Below are positions 56,619 through 64,000 of a stretch of 64,000 nt of DNA, one piece after another. Made by a program: the position numbers and the translations under genes. The notes under the pieces are model-generated. The model was not told the DNA's origin. It was given only the letters and a program-made list of their open reading frames with translations, and did not search any database. Origin of the DNA: Ignavibacterium sp. (GTDB lineage Bacteria; Bacteroidota; Ignavibacteria; Ignavibacteriales; Ignavibacteriaceae); assembly GCA_018335755.1 (NCBI GenBank), contig JAGXRK010000045.1, positions 186,001 to 250,000 on the forward strand. Reading direction: 5' to 3'. Position 1 is the stretch's first letter; the number at the start of each line of letters is the position of its first letter.

Positions 56619-59600
56619 ATGGCAAAAGTAAAAAAGTTCGGTACATTCGGCGGTGTATTTACACCTTCAATTCTAACTATACTCGGCGTTATAATGTACT
56701 TACGACTTCCATGGATTGCAGGACAAGCCGGGTTATTAGTTACTATCGGTATCATTTTACTCGCACATCTTATCTCGGTCACCACAGGATTAAGTGTTTC
56801 ATCAATCGCGACAGACAAAAAAGTAAAAGCTGGTGGAACATACTATATGATTTCACGAAGTCTTGGTTTACCGATTGGTGGTACATTGGGCCTGGCCTTG
56901 TTTGTTGGATTATCATTCAGCGTTAGTTTGTACTTAATTGGTTTTGCAGAAAGCTTTTTAAGCTACTGGGGATTTGAAGTAACCAAGAACTCAATCCGTT
57001 TTGCAGGTACAATTATTCTGGTTTCAGTTACAATTGTTACTTTTATCAGTACATCGCTTGCTATCAAGACACAATATTTTATTATGACGGCAATTATATT
57101 GTCTTTGCTGTCGGTAATTTTCGGGCAACATAGTTATACGCCAACCGAACCATTAATCAATCCTATAGCAACTGCGGCGCCGTTTATTGTTTTATTTGGG
57201 ATTTTCTTTCCAGCAGTCACAGGATTCGAAGCCGGTGTTTCAATGTCGGGCGATTTACAGGATCCCAAAAAGTCAATTCCCACCGGAACCATATCGGCAA
57301 TTACTATTGGTCTGGTTGTTTATATCGGTTTGGCATTTTTCTTTTCATATTCAGTATCTTCTGAGTTGTTAGTTAATGATCCTAATGCTTTATTAAAAAT
57401 TTCTATATTGCCGGAACTTGTAATTGCAGGTATTTGGGGGGCAACGCTTTCATCTGCATTTGGAAGTATTCTTGGAGCTCCAAGAATATTGCAGGCAACA
57501 TCGACAGATAAAATAACACACAAATTTTTTGCAAAAGGTTTTGGTCCCTTAAACGAACCAAGAAATGCTTTACTTCTTACATTTGTAATTGCAGAAGCAG
57601 GGATATTGGTCGGTGATTTGGATGTTATTGCCCGTGTCGTTTCTATGTTCTTCATTACAACATATGGATTTTTAAATCTGAGCTGTGCAATTGAAAGCTG
57701 GGCAAGTTCAGACTTCAGACCTGATTTTAAAATTCCAAAATTTATCAGCATCATCGGTTCGGCAGCCTGTTTTATAGTTATGATCCAGTTAGATTTTGCT
57801 GCAATGGTTGGAGCTACACTAATCTTAGGATCGCTGTTTATTTACCTAACCAGAAAACAGTTAACATTAGAGACGGGTGATACGTGGGATAGTGTATGGT
57901 CCTCAGTTGTCAGAAAAGGATTGGCAAAGCTGAGTCGCAGCAAAGCGGATATCAGAAACTGGCGCCCAAACATGATCTTATTCAGCGGTGGTGTTTCACA
58001 AGAACGTCCGCATCTTTTAGAATTGGGTAAATGGTTAACAGGAAGGCTTGGAATCTTATCTGATTTTCACTTGATAGAAGATAAATCGGCTGAAGCATTG
58101 TTTAAGAGAGAATCAGCCGATACAAATAACGGCGATGTAATTGAAGGGATCTTTACTAAAAATTTTGTTTGCAGAAACATTTACGAGGGTATTGATGCTA
58201 TTACCCGCATTTATGGTTTTTCCGGTGTTGAACCAAACACCATTTTAATGGGATGGGCAAGAAATACAACTGATCCAGGTCAGTTTGCAAAACTGATACA
58301 AAATTTTAATGAGTTGGATCTAAATTCTCTATTAATTGATTATGATAAAGACAGAGGGTTCGGAAAGAAACAACTAATCGATGTATGGTGGCGCGGTGCC
58401 GGAAATAATTTTGGATTTGAACTAGCACTTGTACGATTTCTCACATCCACGGATGATTGGCGAGATGCAGAAGTACGATTTATGGTCATTTCCCAAAAAA
58501 GTTCTATAGTAAACAGAGCTTACAAAAATCTTACTCAGATTCTTGATCAATATCGAATCAATGGCTCAATCAGAATTATTAATAATGAAATCGAAAAGCA
58601 AAAACCTTCAGAGATAATTCTCGCCGAATCAATTAATAGTGATCTTGTAATTTTTGGAATTCCGGAAATCACAAAACAAAATTCAGAATCTTTTATTAAT
58701 ACCATAAACGAGTTGACGTATAACTTAGGAACAGTGATGCTTATCCGTGCTTCAAGTCAGTTTGAAGAGTTGAGTATCGGAATTCAAAAAGATACTGATG
58801 AAGCTGTGACCAAAATTGAAAACGTAGTTCTACCCGATATTAAAGCAAAAAAGAACGATGTAATAGAAAAGGATATTCAATACTACAGTTCAAAAGTCGA
58901 GAATATTTTTAATTTGTTTGTTACTGATTTTACGAAAGATATTTTTTCTCTGCATCTAGACTTACTTAATAATTATAGAGATGAAATTCATAAACGATAT
59001 GAGCAGATCGAGAAAAAAATACAGCAATATGATGGGAATGAAGAGAGAAAAAGATTATTGATTAGTGCCAGAAATGATCTGATATATCATCTTACTGATG
59101 AAGTTGATAATGTATTAAATGAACAGGAAAAAATAAAAGAATATTTTTCATCCTCATTATTATTGGTTGGAGCAAGACTAAGCAAATTAAAGGAAGAAGT
59201 TCCGGATAAAATCCCAGTTTTGTATGATGTGGATGATCTTCAAACAACAAAAGAAGATAGTATATATGAAAGAATTTCTAAAAAATACAAAATGCTCAGG
59301 TATTCAATCACAAAATCAAAGGTCACAAAACAAATAAAGATAGGAAAATTTTGTTCGTATTATTTTGATAAGCTTTATGCTGATTCATTTTCAAGATACC
59401 TTGGCGAATGCGAAACATTTAATTACCAAATATTAAATGATCTTCAGAATTCGCATTCTTCTGTTCTTTCATCTTTCGACAGCATTTTTAGAAAGATCAA
59501 TGCAAAGAAAGATCCTTCTGATTTAATAATAGCAGAAAAAAGAAAGTTCGACAAGCTTTTTGAAATGCAGTTTGAATTTGCAAAAAGGAGTTTAAATAAC

Positions 59601-61727
59601 TCATCAAATACTTTGTTCCTATCAATCAGGAAATATTTCCAAAATCTTCTTACTGATCTTGAAAATATTTCCGCCAACTCCATCCTGCGTCGCAGCCGCA
59701 ACCTTACCAAAACTGATAAGAATCAAATTCAGAATATATCGGAAGTAATTACAATTTGGGTTAATAACTCAAAGCGAATCCTAAATTTGATAGAAGCTGA
59801 TCTACTTATCGAAAAATTTAAGGGCAAGATATTAAGTAATTTAAACGATATAAAACTTAACGTCAGTCGTGATCTAAACACCTTTTATTCTAACAAAGTA
59901 AGCAAATTAGGAAGTGAAATTCAAAATAATATTGAGTCCGACGGACAGAAACAAAAGAATAAATTTGATATTAAATTTGATGAATCGTTTGAACTAATCA
60001 ATTTATTTGAGCAGTCAATAGAAAAGATAAGAGAAGATATTATTGACTTTCCCGATTCGATGGAGATAATTTCTGAAAAAAGCAGCGAAAATATAATGAG
60101 ACAAAGTTTTTCAGAGAGTGAATCACTTAATATAAATCTTCGAAAGATTGTTGACTATAACATTGAGTCGGGTCTGGTTGAAAATCTTTACCGGCTTGTT
60201 AATCAAACACAAAATGAGCTCAATAAATCTGTTGAATCAATAAAGAGTATAACAGGACTGCTTAATTTCAATTTACAGAATTATGAAATTCCGGCATCAC
60301 CTGATCCAGCTTCCGATCCGGATACAGCAATAACACAAAAAAAATCACTTCAAAAAATCGAGCAAGAAGTAATTAAGTTTACTGAATTGAAAGCAAATTT
60401 CCTTGACGGCATTGACGAAATTTTTCAAAAATCATTTGAACCTTTATCGTCTTACAGATTAATTAAATCATCTCTTGAGCTCAGGACACAGGTCAGAGCA
60501 ACCAGCAGCAAAAGAATCAACTCTAATTTTATTAAGATAAAAGACAGCGTAAACAAATTTATAAAGGATCAGATTGTAAAACTCTTGTACAAAAAATCTG
60601 AGGGCTTATTATTTGCACAAAAGATTCATAAAGAGGAAGAAAAGGAAATTAAAATTTCTGATGTTATTGCATTTACAGAGATGCTAACTCCAAATAAAAA
60701 TATTTTAGATCAGATTCCTTTTTACTATAAAAAATTATTCGGCGGTAAAGCAACTGCTAGCAAAGAATTATGGGTTGGAAGAGCAAAAGAAATCAGTGAG
60801 TGTAATAAAGCAGTACAGAGATTTAAGCAAGGTTCAAAAGGAGGCTTATTAATTCTTGGGGAAAGAAACCAGGGCAAATCATCATTATCAAGTTTTATTG
60901 CAGAAAAATATTTTGGAACCGGAAATTTCTTTTTCCTTCATCCAGAGCCTGGCGGAAGTGTTGACCTGGAATTGTTTGAATCAAAATTACAGCGTGCATT
61001 AAACTCTGAAATGAATTTGGATGATACCTTTACCAGAGCTACTAAAAAATCTGTACTGATTATTAATGATCTTGAGTTATGGTGGCAAAGAAGCGATGAT
61101 GGTTTTAAAGTTATTGATAGAATTTCCAGACTTATCGAATCATATGGAGATAAGTGTTTCATTATTCTAAATGCTAATGTTCACTCATATCATTTTATTA
61201 AAAAAATAAAACCTATCGATCATTACTTATTGAACATTGTTAATTGCGAACCTTATGATGCGGAAGATTTAAAGAACATGATTCTGCTGCGTCATAAAGC
61301 AAGTGGAATGAATTTTTACCTGAATGGTGAAGAACCATCTGAATTCAAGCAAGCGAGATTATTCAATGCGTACTTTAATTATTCAAACGGAAATCTTGGA
61401 ACTGCTTTGCACGGCTGGGTTAACAGCATAAAAAAAGTTGAAGCAAATGCGTTGCATATTGATTTTCCAGTAATTCCTGAGCAATCAATCCTTGAATTAT
61501 TTCCGGACAAATGGATTTTAATTATTATCCAATTTGCATTGCACCGAAGATTAAGTTTAGAAAGATTAAATGAACTTATGCTGAATTATTTTCCGGATAT
61601 TGAAAAAATAATTTTGAGGATGAAATCTGCCGGTGTATTAACAGAGTATAGTAAAGACGTTATTGAGATAAATCCATATGTCGAGCCATTTTTAATTAAT
61701 CATTTAATTAAATTGGATATATTCTGA
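56619..61727 (+). CDS. SLC12-like cation-chloride cotransporter fused to a coiled-coil and P-loop ATPase
   Basis: This is a 1702-residue inner-membrane protein. Residues 1-415 hold about twelve membrane helices of the APC/SLC12 fold (FGTFGGVFTPSILTILGVIM, GGTYYMISRSLG, PAVTGFEAGVSMSGDLQDPK). Residues 445-720 match the SLC12 cytoplasmic domain, including LIDVWWRGAGNNFGFELAL, the counterpart of the IDVWW block of NKCC/KCC proteins. Residues about 740-1380 are long lysine/glutamate-rich helices, probably coiled coil. From about 1388 comes a P-loop ATPase: Walker A GERNQGKSS (1414-1422), Walker B LIINDLE (1480-1486) and a winged-helix-like end (SLERLNELMLNYFPD). The stop shares a base with the start of an MscS-like gene, so both are coupled. 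I infer an ATP-regulated salt transporter for volume or osmotic control. Confidence 0.82.
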   Translation: MAKVKKFGTFGGVFTPSILTILGVIMYLRLPWIAGQAGLLVTIGIILLAHLISVTTGLSVSSIATDKKVKAGGTYYMISRSLGLPIGGTLGLALFVGLSFSVSLYLIGFAESFLSYWGFEVTKNSIRFAGTIILVSVTIVTFISTSLAIKTQYFIMTAIILSLLSVIFGQHSYTPTEPLINPIATAAPFIVLFGIFFPAVTGFEAGVSMSGDLQDPKKSIPTGTISAITIGLVVYIGLAFFFSYSVSSELLVNDPNALLKISILPELVIAGIWGATLSSAFGSILGAPRILQATSTDKITHKFFAKGFGPLNEPRNALLLTFVIAEAGILVGDLDVIARVVSMFFITTYGFLNLSCAIESWASSDFRPDFKIPKFISIIGSAACFIVMIQLDFAAMVGATLILGSLFIYLTRKQLTLETGDTWDSVWSSVVRKGLAKLSRSKADIRNWRPNMILFSGGVSQERPHLLELGKWLTGRLGILSDFHLIEDKSAEALFKRESADTNNGDVIEGIFTKNFVCRNIYEGIDAITRIYGFSGVEPNTILMGWARNTTDPGQFAKLIQNFNELDLNSLLIDYDKDRGFGKKQLIDVWWRGAGNNFGFELALVRFLTSTDDWRDAEVRFMVISQKSSIVNRAYKNLTQILDQYRINGSIRIINNEIEKQKPSEIILAESINSDLVIFGIPEITKQNSESFINTINELTYNLGTVMLIRASSQFEELSIGIQKDTDEAVTKIENVVLPDIKAKKNDVIEKDIQYYSSKVENIFNLFVTDFTKDIFSLHLDLLNNYRDEIHKRYEQIEKKIQQYDGNEERKRLLISARNDLIYHLTDEVDNVLNEQEKIKEYFSSSLLLVGARLSKLKEEVPDKIPVLYDVDDLQTTKEDSIYERISKKYKMLRYSITKSKVTKQIKIGKFCSYYFDKLYADSFSRYLGECETFNYQILNDLQNSHSSVLSSFDSIFRKINAKKDPSDLIIAEKRKFDKLFEMQFEFAKRSLNNSSNTLFLSIRKYFQNLLTDLENISANSILRRSRNLTKTDKNQIQNISEVITIWVNNSKRILNLIEADLLIEKFKGKILSNLNDIKLNVSRDLNTFYSNKVSKLGSEIQNNIESDGQKQKNKFDIKFDESFELINLFEQSIEKIREDIIDFPDSMEIISEKSSENIMRQSFSESESLNINLRKIVDYNIESGLVENLYRLVNQTQNELNKSVESIKSITGLLNFNLQNYEIPASPDPASDPDTAITQKKSLQKIEQEVIKFTELKANFLDGIDEIFQKSFEPLSSYRLIKSSLELRTQVRATSSKRINSNFIKIKDSVNKFIKDQIVKLLYKKSEGLLFAQKIHKEEEKEIKISDVIAFTEMLTPNKNILDQIPFYYKKLFGGKATASKELWVGRAKEISECNKAVQRFKQGSKGGLLILGERNQGKSSLSSFIAEKYFGTGNFFFLHPEPGGSVDLELFESKLQRALNSEMNLDDTFTRATKKSVLIINDLELWWQRSDDGFKVIDRISRLIESYGDKCFIILNANVHSYHFIKKIKPIDHYLLNIVNCEPYDAEDLKNMILLRHKASGMNFYLNGEEPSEFKQARLFNAYFNYSNGNLGTALHGWVNSIKKVEANALHIDFPVIPEQSILELFPDKWILIIIQFALHRRLSLERLNELMLNYFPDIEKIILRMKSAGVLTEYSKDVIEINPYVEPFLINHLIKLDIF

Positions 61728-62455
61728 TGAGTACCTCAATTTCATATTCAATAATAATGGCTCTTATTCTAATTGCTGTATCCGCTATTATTTTATTTGT
61801 CGCACTCAGAATCAGTTTTATTTTTATTAATTATTTGTTTACCAGATCAAGATTCAGACATAAAATATTAAGAACATTTTATTTTCTGCAGTTTGCTTTG
61901 TGGTTTACATTTATAGTGTTTGCATTCAATTCAAAATCGCTTCAACCTTTAGTTTATAATCCAGTATTTATCACTGCTGCCGGAGTGATATTATTGTTAT
62001 TTGTGTTAACAGCAGGAAAAGACATCTTTGCCGGAATAGTTTTAAGAACTGATGAGTCATTAGCGTTAAACAACTCGATCAAGACATCAATCGCATCAGG
62101 TAGAATAATAAAACTTGGTTTACGCTCGGCTACTTTAGAGCCTGTAAATGGAGAAGCAGTCAGAATACCATACAGCCAATTAGCCTCTTCATGTATAACA
62201 GTTAAAAAATCAGAATCGCTGTTCAGAGAATTCGAAGCAGAGTTAATCATTGCCCCTAACAACTCTCCCGAAGAGACAAAACGAATGATAACAAAAAATG
62301 TTTTAAACTCGGCTTATTGCTCAACAACACAAACCCCAAATGTAACTTTTTTAGGTGAAATAGATGGGGGCTACAATTTTAAGCTTACCGTAACTGTTAT
62401 GGATGAAGATTATTTTAATCGATTGTTGTTCAGTTTGAAGAAGAAATTTGAGTAG
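61727..62455 (+). CDS. Small MscS-like mechanosensitive channel
   Basis: This 242-residue membrane protein has three hydrophobic helices (8-30, 50-67 and 79-98). The third runs into DIFAGIVLRTDE and the beta domain GRIIKLGLRSATLEPVNGE with the strand RIPYSQL, the MscS hallmark; the usual IPN is IPY here. A short alpha/beta end replaces the full cytosolic cage. MscS family channels open on membrane tension and release osmolytes. Its ATG is joined to the stop of the SLC12-ATPase gene (TGATG), so they are made together. A strong terminator follows. Confidence 0.82.
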   Translation: MSTSISYSIIMALILIAVSAIILFVALRISFIFINYLFTRSRFRHKILRTFYFLQFALWFTFIVFAFNSKSLQPLVYNPVFITAAGVILLLFVLTAGKDIFAGIVLRTDESLALNNSIKTSIASGRIIKLGLRSATLEPVNGEAVRIPYSQLASSCITVKKSESLFREFEAELIIAPNNSPEETKRMITKNVLNSAYCSTTQTPNVTFLGEIDGGYNFKLTVTVMDEDYFNRLLFSLKKKFE

Positions 62456-62484
62456 AAGATAGTATTATATTTAATTTAAACACA

Positions 62485-62510
62485 AAAAATCCTCATTAAT
62501 GAGGATTTTT
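62485..62510. terminator. Terminator of the SLC12-ATPase / MscS operon
   Basis: A 26-base perfect palindrome folds into a stem of AAAAATCCTCAT against ATGAGGATTTTT, with T5 and then CTTT after it. It lies 29 bases after the MscS gene stop. Confidence 0.93.
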
Positions 62511-62516
62511 CTTTAG

Positions 62517-62547
62517 TAGCGGGAGTAGTCCCCGACTTTGGTCGGGG
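62517..62547. repeat. GC-rich hairpin joined to a copy of the tRNA 3' end
   Basis: CCCCGAC (62530-62536) pairs with GTCGGGG (62541-62547) around TTTG. Just left of it, TAGTAGCGGG (62515-62524) repeats the sequence at the 3' edge of the tRNA gene (62641-62650). The composition is unlike the surroundings; it may be a dispersed repeat. Confidence 0.5.
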
Positions 62548-62603
62548 TGTCGTCGCTTCGCTCCTCAACTTTACAATCAAATCTTACCCCATTACCCTTT
62601 AAA

Positions 62604-62640
62604 AACAAAAATGCCAGTCAATGACTGGCTTTTTGTTTTT
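62604..62640. terminator. Bidirectional terminator between MscS operon and tRNA gene
   Basis: GCCAGTCA (62613-62620) pairs with TGACTGGC (62622-62629). TTTTTGTTTTT follows on the plus strand and ATTTTTGTTTTT on the minus strand, so it ends the leftward tRNA(fMet) transcript and backs up the operon terminator. Confidence 0.85.
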
Positions 62641-62642
62641 AG

Positions 62643-62715
<73 letters not shown>

Positions 62716-62756
62716 ATATATAATTTATATTATCTGAAAGTGCTAGAGTCCGATAT

Positions 62757-62788
62757 GAGCTACTCCCATTGGGACTCCACCCCGCGAT
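62757..62788 (-). pseudogene. Truncated copy of the 5' part of tRNA-fMet
   Basis: CTCCACCCCGCGAT at 62775-62788 exactly repeats 62704-62717, the acceptor 5' strand of the tRNA gene. GAGCTAC at 62757-62763 repeats its D-arm segment. The spacing between the two is five bases longer than in the tRNA, and the rest of the cloverleaf is missing. It is a decayed partial duplication, not a functional tRNA. Confidence 0.7.
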
Positions 62789-62886
62789 GTATATTCCAAA
62801 TAATAATAATTTGGGACGACAAATATAGCTATTCAGTACAGATAAAACAACACAGGATTAAGCTATTACTTATCGCCCAAATAAAT

Positions 62887-63156
62887 CTATCCATCAATAT
62901 TATTAAAGCTTGATGTAATTCCATCAATTGCCTGTGAACGAACGTGTATTTCGTTTAGCTTTTGTATGAGCCTGAGTATAACTATTCGTTTTTCCTCTAC
63001 CAATTCGTTCATAAAACTACTTACATCCGGCATATTACATTCATCCAGAATACTTTCATAGTATCTAACCATAGCGGTTTCTCTTCTAAGCGCTTCATTA
63101 AGTGTAGCGCAGGTATTTTTACAAGCGTGCTGGCAGTTTACATCTTTTTCTGTCAT
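62887..63156 (-). CDS. Small helical protein with CX3CX3C motif
   Basis: This 89-residue protein is predicted to be two long helices. The N-terminus has three cysteines in C-x3-C-x3-C spacing (C8, C12, C16: CQHACKNTC) followed by ALRRETAMVRYYESILDECN, reminiscent of ferritin-like or four-helix proteins. I do not recognise the family. It has a good AGGGAAG ribosome site and lies 33 bases after the oxidoreductase gamma gene, so it is probably in the same operon and may have a metal or redox role. Confidence 0.7.
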   Translation of the reverse strand: MTEKDVNCQHACKNTCATLNEALRRETAMVRYYESILDECNMPDVSSFMNELVEEKRIVILRLIQKLNEIHVRSQAIDGITSSFNNIDG

Positions 63157-63189
63157 AATGCTTCCCTCAGTACTTTATAGTTACTGATT

Positions 63190-63753
63190 TCATGCTGAAA
63201 CATGTTCAGCCTGTTTAGCTAATTCTCTTCCACGTTCCAATGCCTTTTCATTGAAAGGAATCAGATTGTGTCTTCTCGGAGGTAATGCTTTTTTAAGAGC
63301 GTCAATTATAGTTTCAATTTTTATAATGGGTCTTCTTTCAATAAATGCACCGGCCATTACCATATTTGCCACCTGCTTTGCTTCAAGCTTATCCGCTTCT
63401 TCATTGGCACTGATACATATGATTTCAATATCATCTCTGGTAGGGGGTTTTATTACGGTAGACTGTTCATAAATGAGCAATCCACCGGGTTTAACAGCTT
63501 TTTCAAATTTATCTACAGACGGCTGGTTTAGCAGAACTGCTGTGTCAAATTTTGTAACAATTGGTGAACTTATTCTGGAGCCCGAAACAATAACTATACA
63601 GTTAGCTGTACCTCCTCGCATTTCAGGACCGTATGAAGGCATCCAGCTGACTTCTTTTCCTTCGATCATACCGGCATATGCTATCAATCTGCCTAATGAA
63701 AGCACACCTTGTCCGCCGAAACCTGCAAAAATTATTTCATGTTCTTTTGTCAT
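63190..63753 (-). CDS. 2-oxoacid:ferredoxin oxidoreductase, gamma subunit
   Basis: This 187-residue subunit of a CoA-dependent 2-oxoacid:ferredoxin oxidoreductase begins with FAGFGGQGVLSLGRLIAYAG, then SWMPSYGPEMRGGTANCIV, the gamma-family hallmarks. It lies 29 bases downstream of the beta subunit gene, in the order beta-gamma found in KorABC/VorABC-type enzymes. The substrate (2-oxoglutarate, branched-chain or pyruvate) cannot be told from this part alone. It would supply reduced ferredoxin to anaerobic metabolism. Confidence 0.9.
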   Translation of the reverse strand: MTKEHEIIFAGFGGQGVLSLGRLIAYAGMIEGKEVSWMPSYGPEMRGGTANCIVIVSGSRISSPIVTKFDTAVLLNQPSVDKFEKAVKPGGLLIYEQSTVIKPPTRDDIEIICISANEEADKLEAKQVANMVMAGAFIERRPIIKIETIIDALKKALPPRRHNLIPFNEKALERGRELAKQAEHVSA

Positions 63754-63782
63754 TTTAAATTCCTTATTCTTTTACTTCAGAA

Positions 63783-64000
63783 TTAATTTTGCGGAACCTT
63801 AAGATCACCAATAGGATAATTAGGTATCATCTGTTCTTCTAAGTATTTTATTGTTTGAACCGGAGTCATCTTCCAGCCGGAAGGACAATTCGAAACAACT
63901 TCCACAAAGCAGGTTCCTTTTTTCTGTTTCTGATATTCGAATGATTTTAATAGCGCTTTTTTTAATTTTCTAACCCCGTTTGGATTGTGAACAACCTGTC
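63783..64000 (-). CDS. 2-oxoacid:ferredoxin oxidoreductase, beta subunit (3' part)
   Basis: This is the C-terminal 71 codons of a gene that continues past the window edge. It reads in one frame, with KGTCFVEVVSNCPSGWKMTP being the usual end block of thiamine-diphosphate beta subunits. It ends TAA at 63783-63785, ahead of the gamma subunit gene. Identified by its end block and operon position; no start is visible. Confidence 0.8.
   Translation of the reverse strand, partial: QVVHNPNGVRKLKKALLKSFEYQKQKKGTCFVEVVSNCPSGWKMTPVQTIKYLEEQMIPNYPIGDLKVPQN

Noticed and set aside
56573..56926. 117-codon rightward frame
   Set aside because: It overlaps the SLC12 gene start in another frame; composition is rich in Arg and Thr and lacks a ribosome site, so it is a shadow.

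Overview
The window is AT-rich, gene-dense bacterial chromosome. It looks like a member of the Ignavibacteria, or a close relative in the Bacteroidota/Chlorobi group. The main evidence is three large secreted proteins ending in the type IX secretion (T9SS) sorting domain with the block NFPNPFNPST. Other support comes from SusD-free Bacteroidota-style small lipoproteins, a two-gene DUF1800/DUF1501 operon, and a 2-oxoacid:ferredoxin oxidoreductase. This is inference from protein style; no rRNA is present to confirm it. All family calls come from motifs read by eye, with no database search.

Layout. 0-10 kb: envelope and secreted proteins (5'-nucleotidase, a five-haem T9SS cytochrome, the DUF1501/DUF1800 pair, and an SppA peptidase with a long N-terminal barrel-like region). 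10-14 kb: a DUF4397 lipoprotein, a lone MlaF-like ATPase, a CBS-pair protein, then ornithine carbamoyltransferase with carbamate kinase. 14-20 kb: Aat transferase, a 1201-residue multi-PAS hybrid kinase and an M24 peptidase. 20-26 kb: leftward run ending in a tight five-gene operon (Mut7-C, membrane metallophosphoesterase, PIG-L deacetylase, lipoprotein, MOSC protein). 26-31 kb: an M1 peptidase and two haem genes (hemB, protoporphyrinogen oxidase).

31-43 kb is a striking rightward block. Two paralogous 1002-residue proteins, each with two receiver-like domains ahead of a PEP-synthase-type ATP-grasp domain, alternate with two different glutamate dehydrogenases, a NarX/NarL-type two-component pair and a zinc-ribbon protein. 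It looks like a carbon/nitrogen control module.

43-56 kb holds a GNAT-like protein, a Kef-type antiporter, a nitroreductase, orphan small proteins, an M16 peptidase, a CDF metal exporter, a CRP-like sensor protein and a lone subtilase-prodomain-like lipoprotein. A tiny membrane-protein gene near 52.2 kb appears split at a run of seven T.

56-62.5 kb carries the most unusual system: a 1702-residue protein fusing an SLC12-type cation-chloride cotransporter, its cytoplasmic domain, about 600 residues of helical/coiled-coil sequence and a C-terminal P-loop ATPase. It is translationally coupled to an MscS-like channel gene. After a strong terminator come an initiator tRNA(fMet), a truncated copy of its 5' part, a small CX3CX3C helical protein, and the gamma and (partial) beta subunits of a 2-oxoacid:ferredoxin oxidoreductase.
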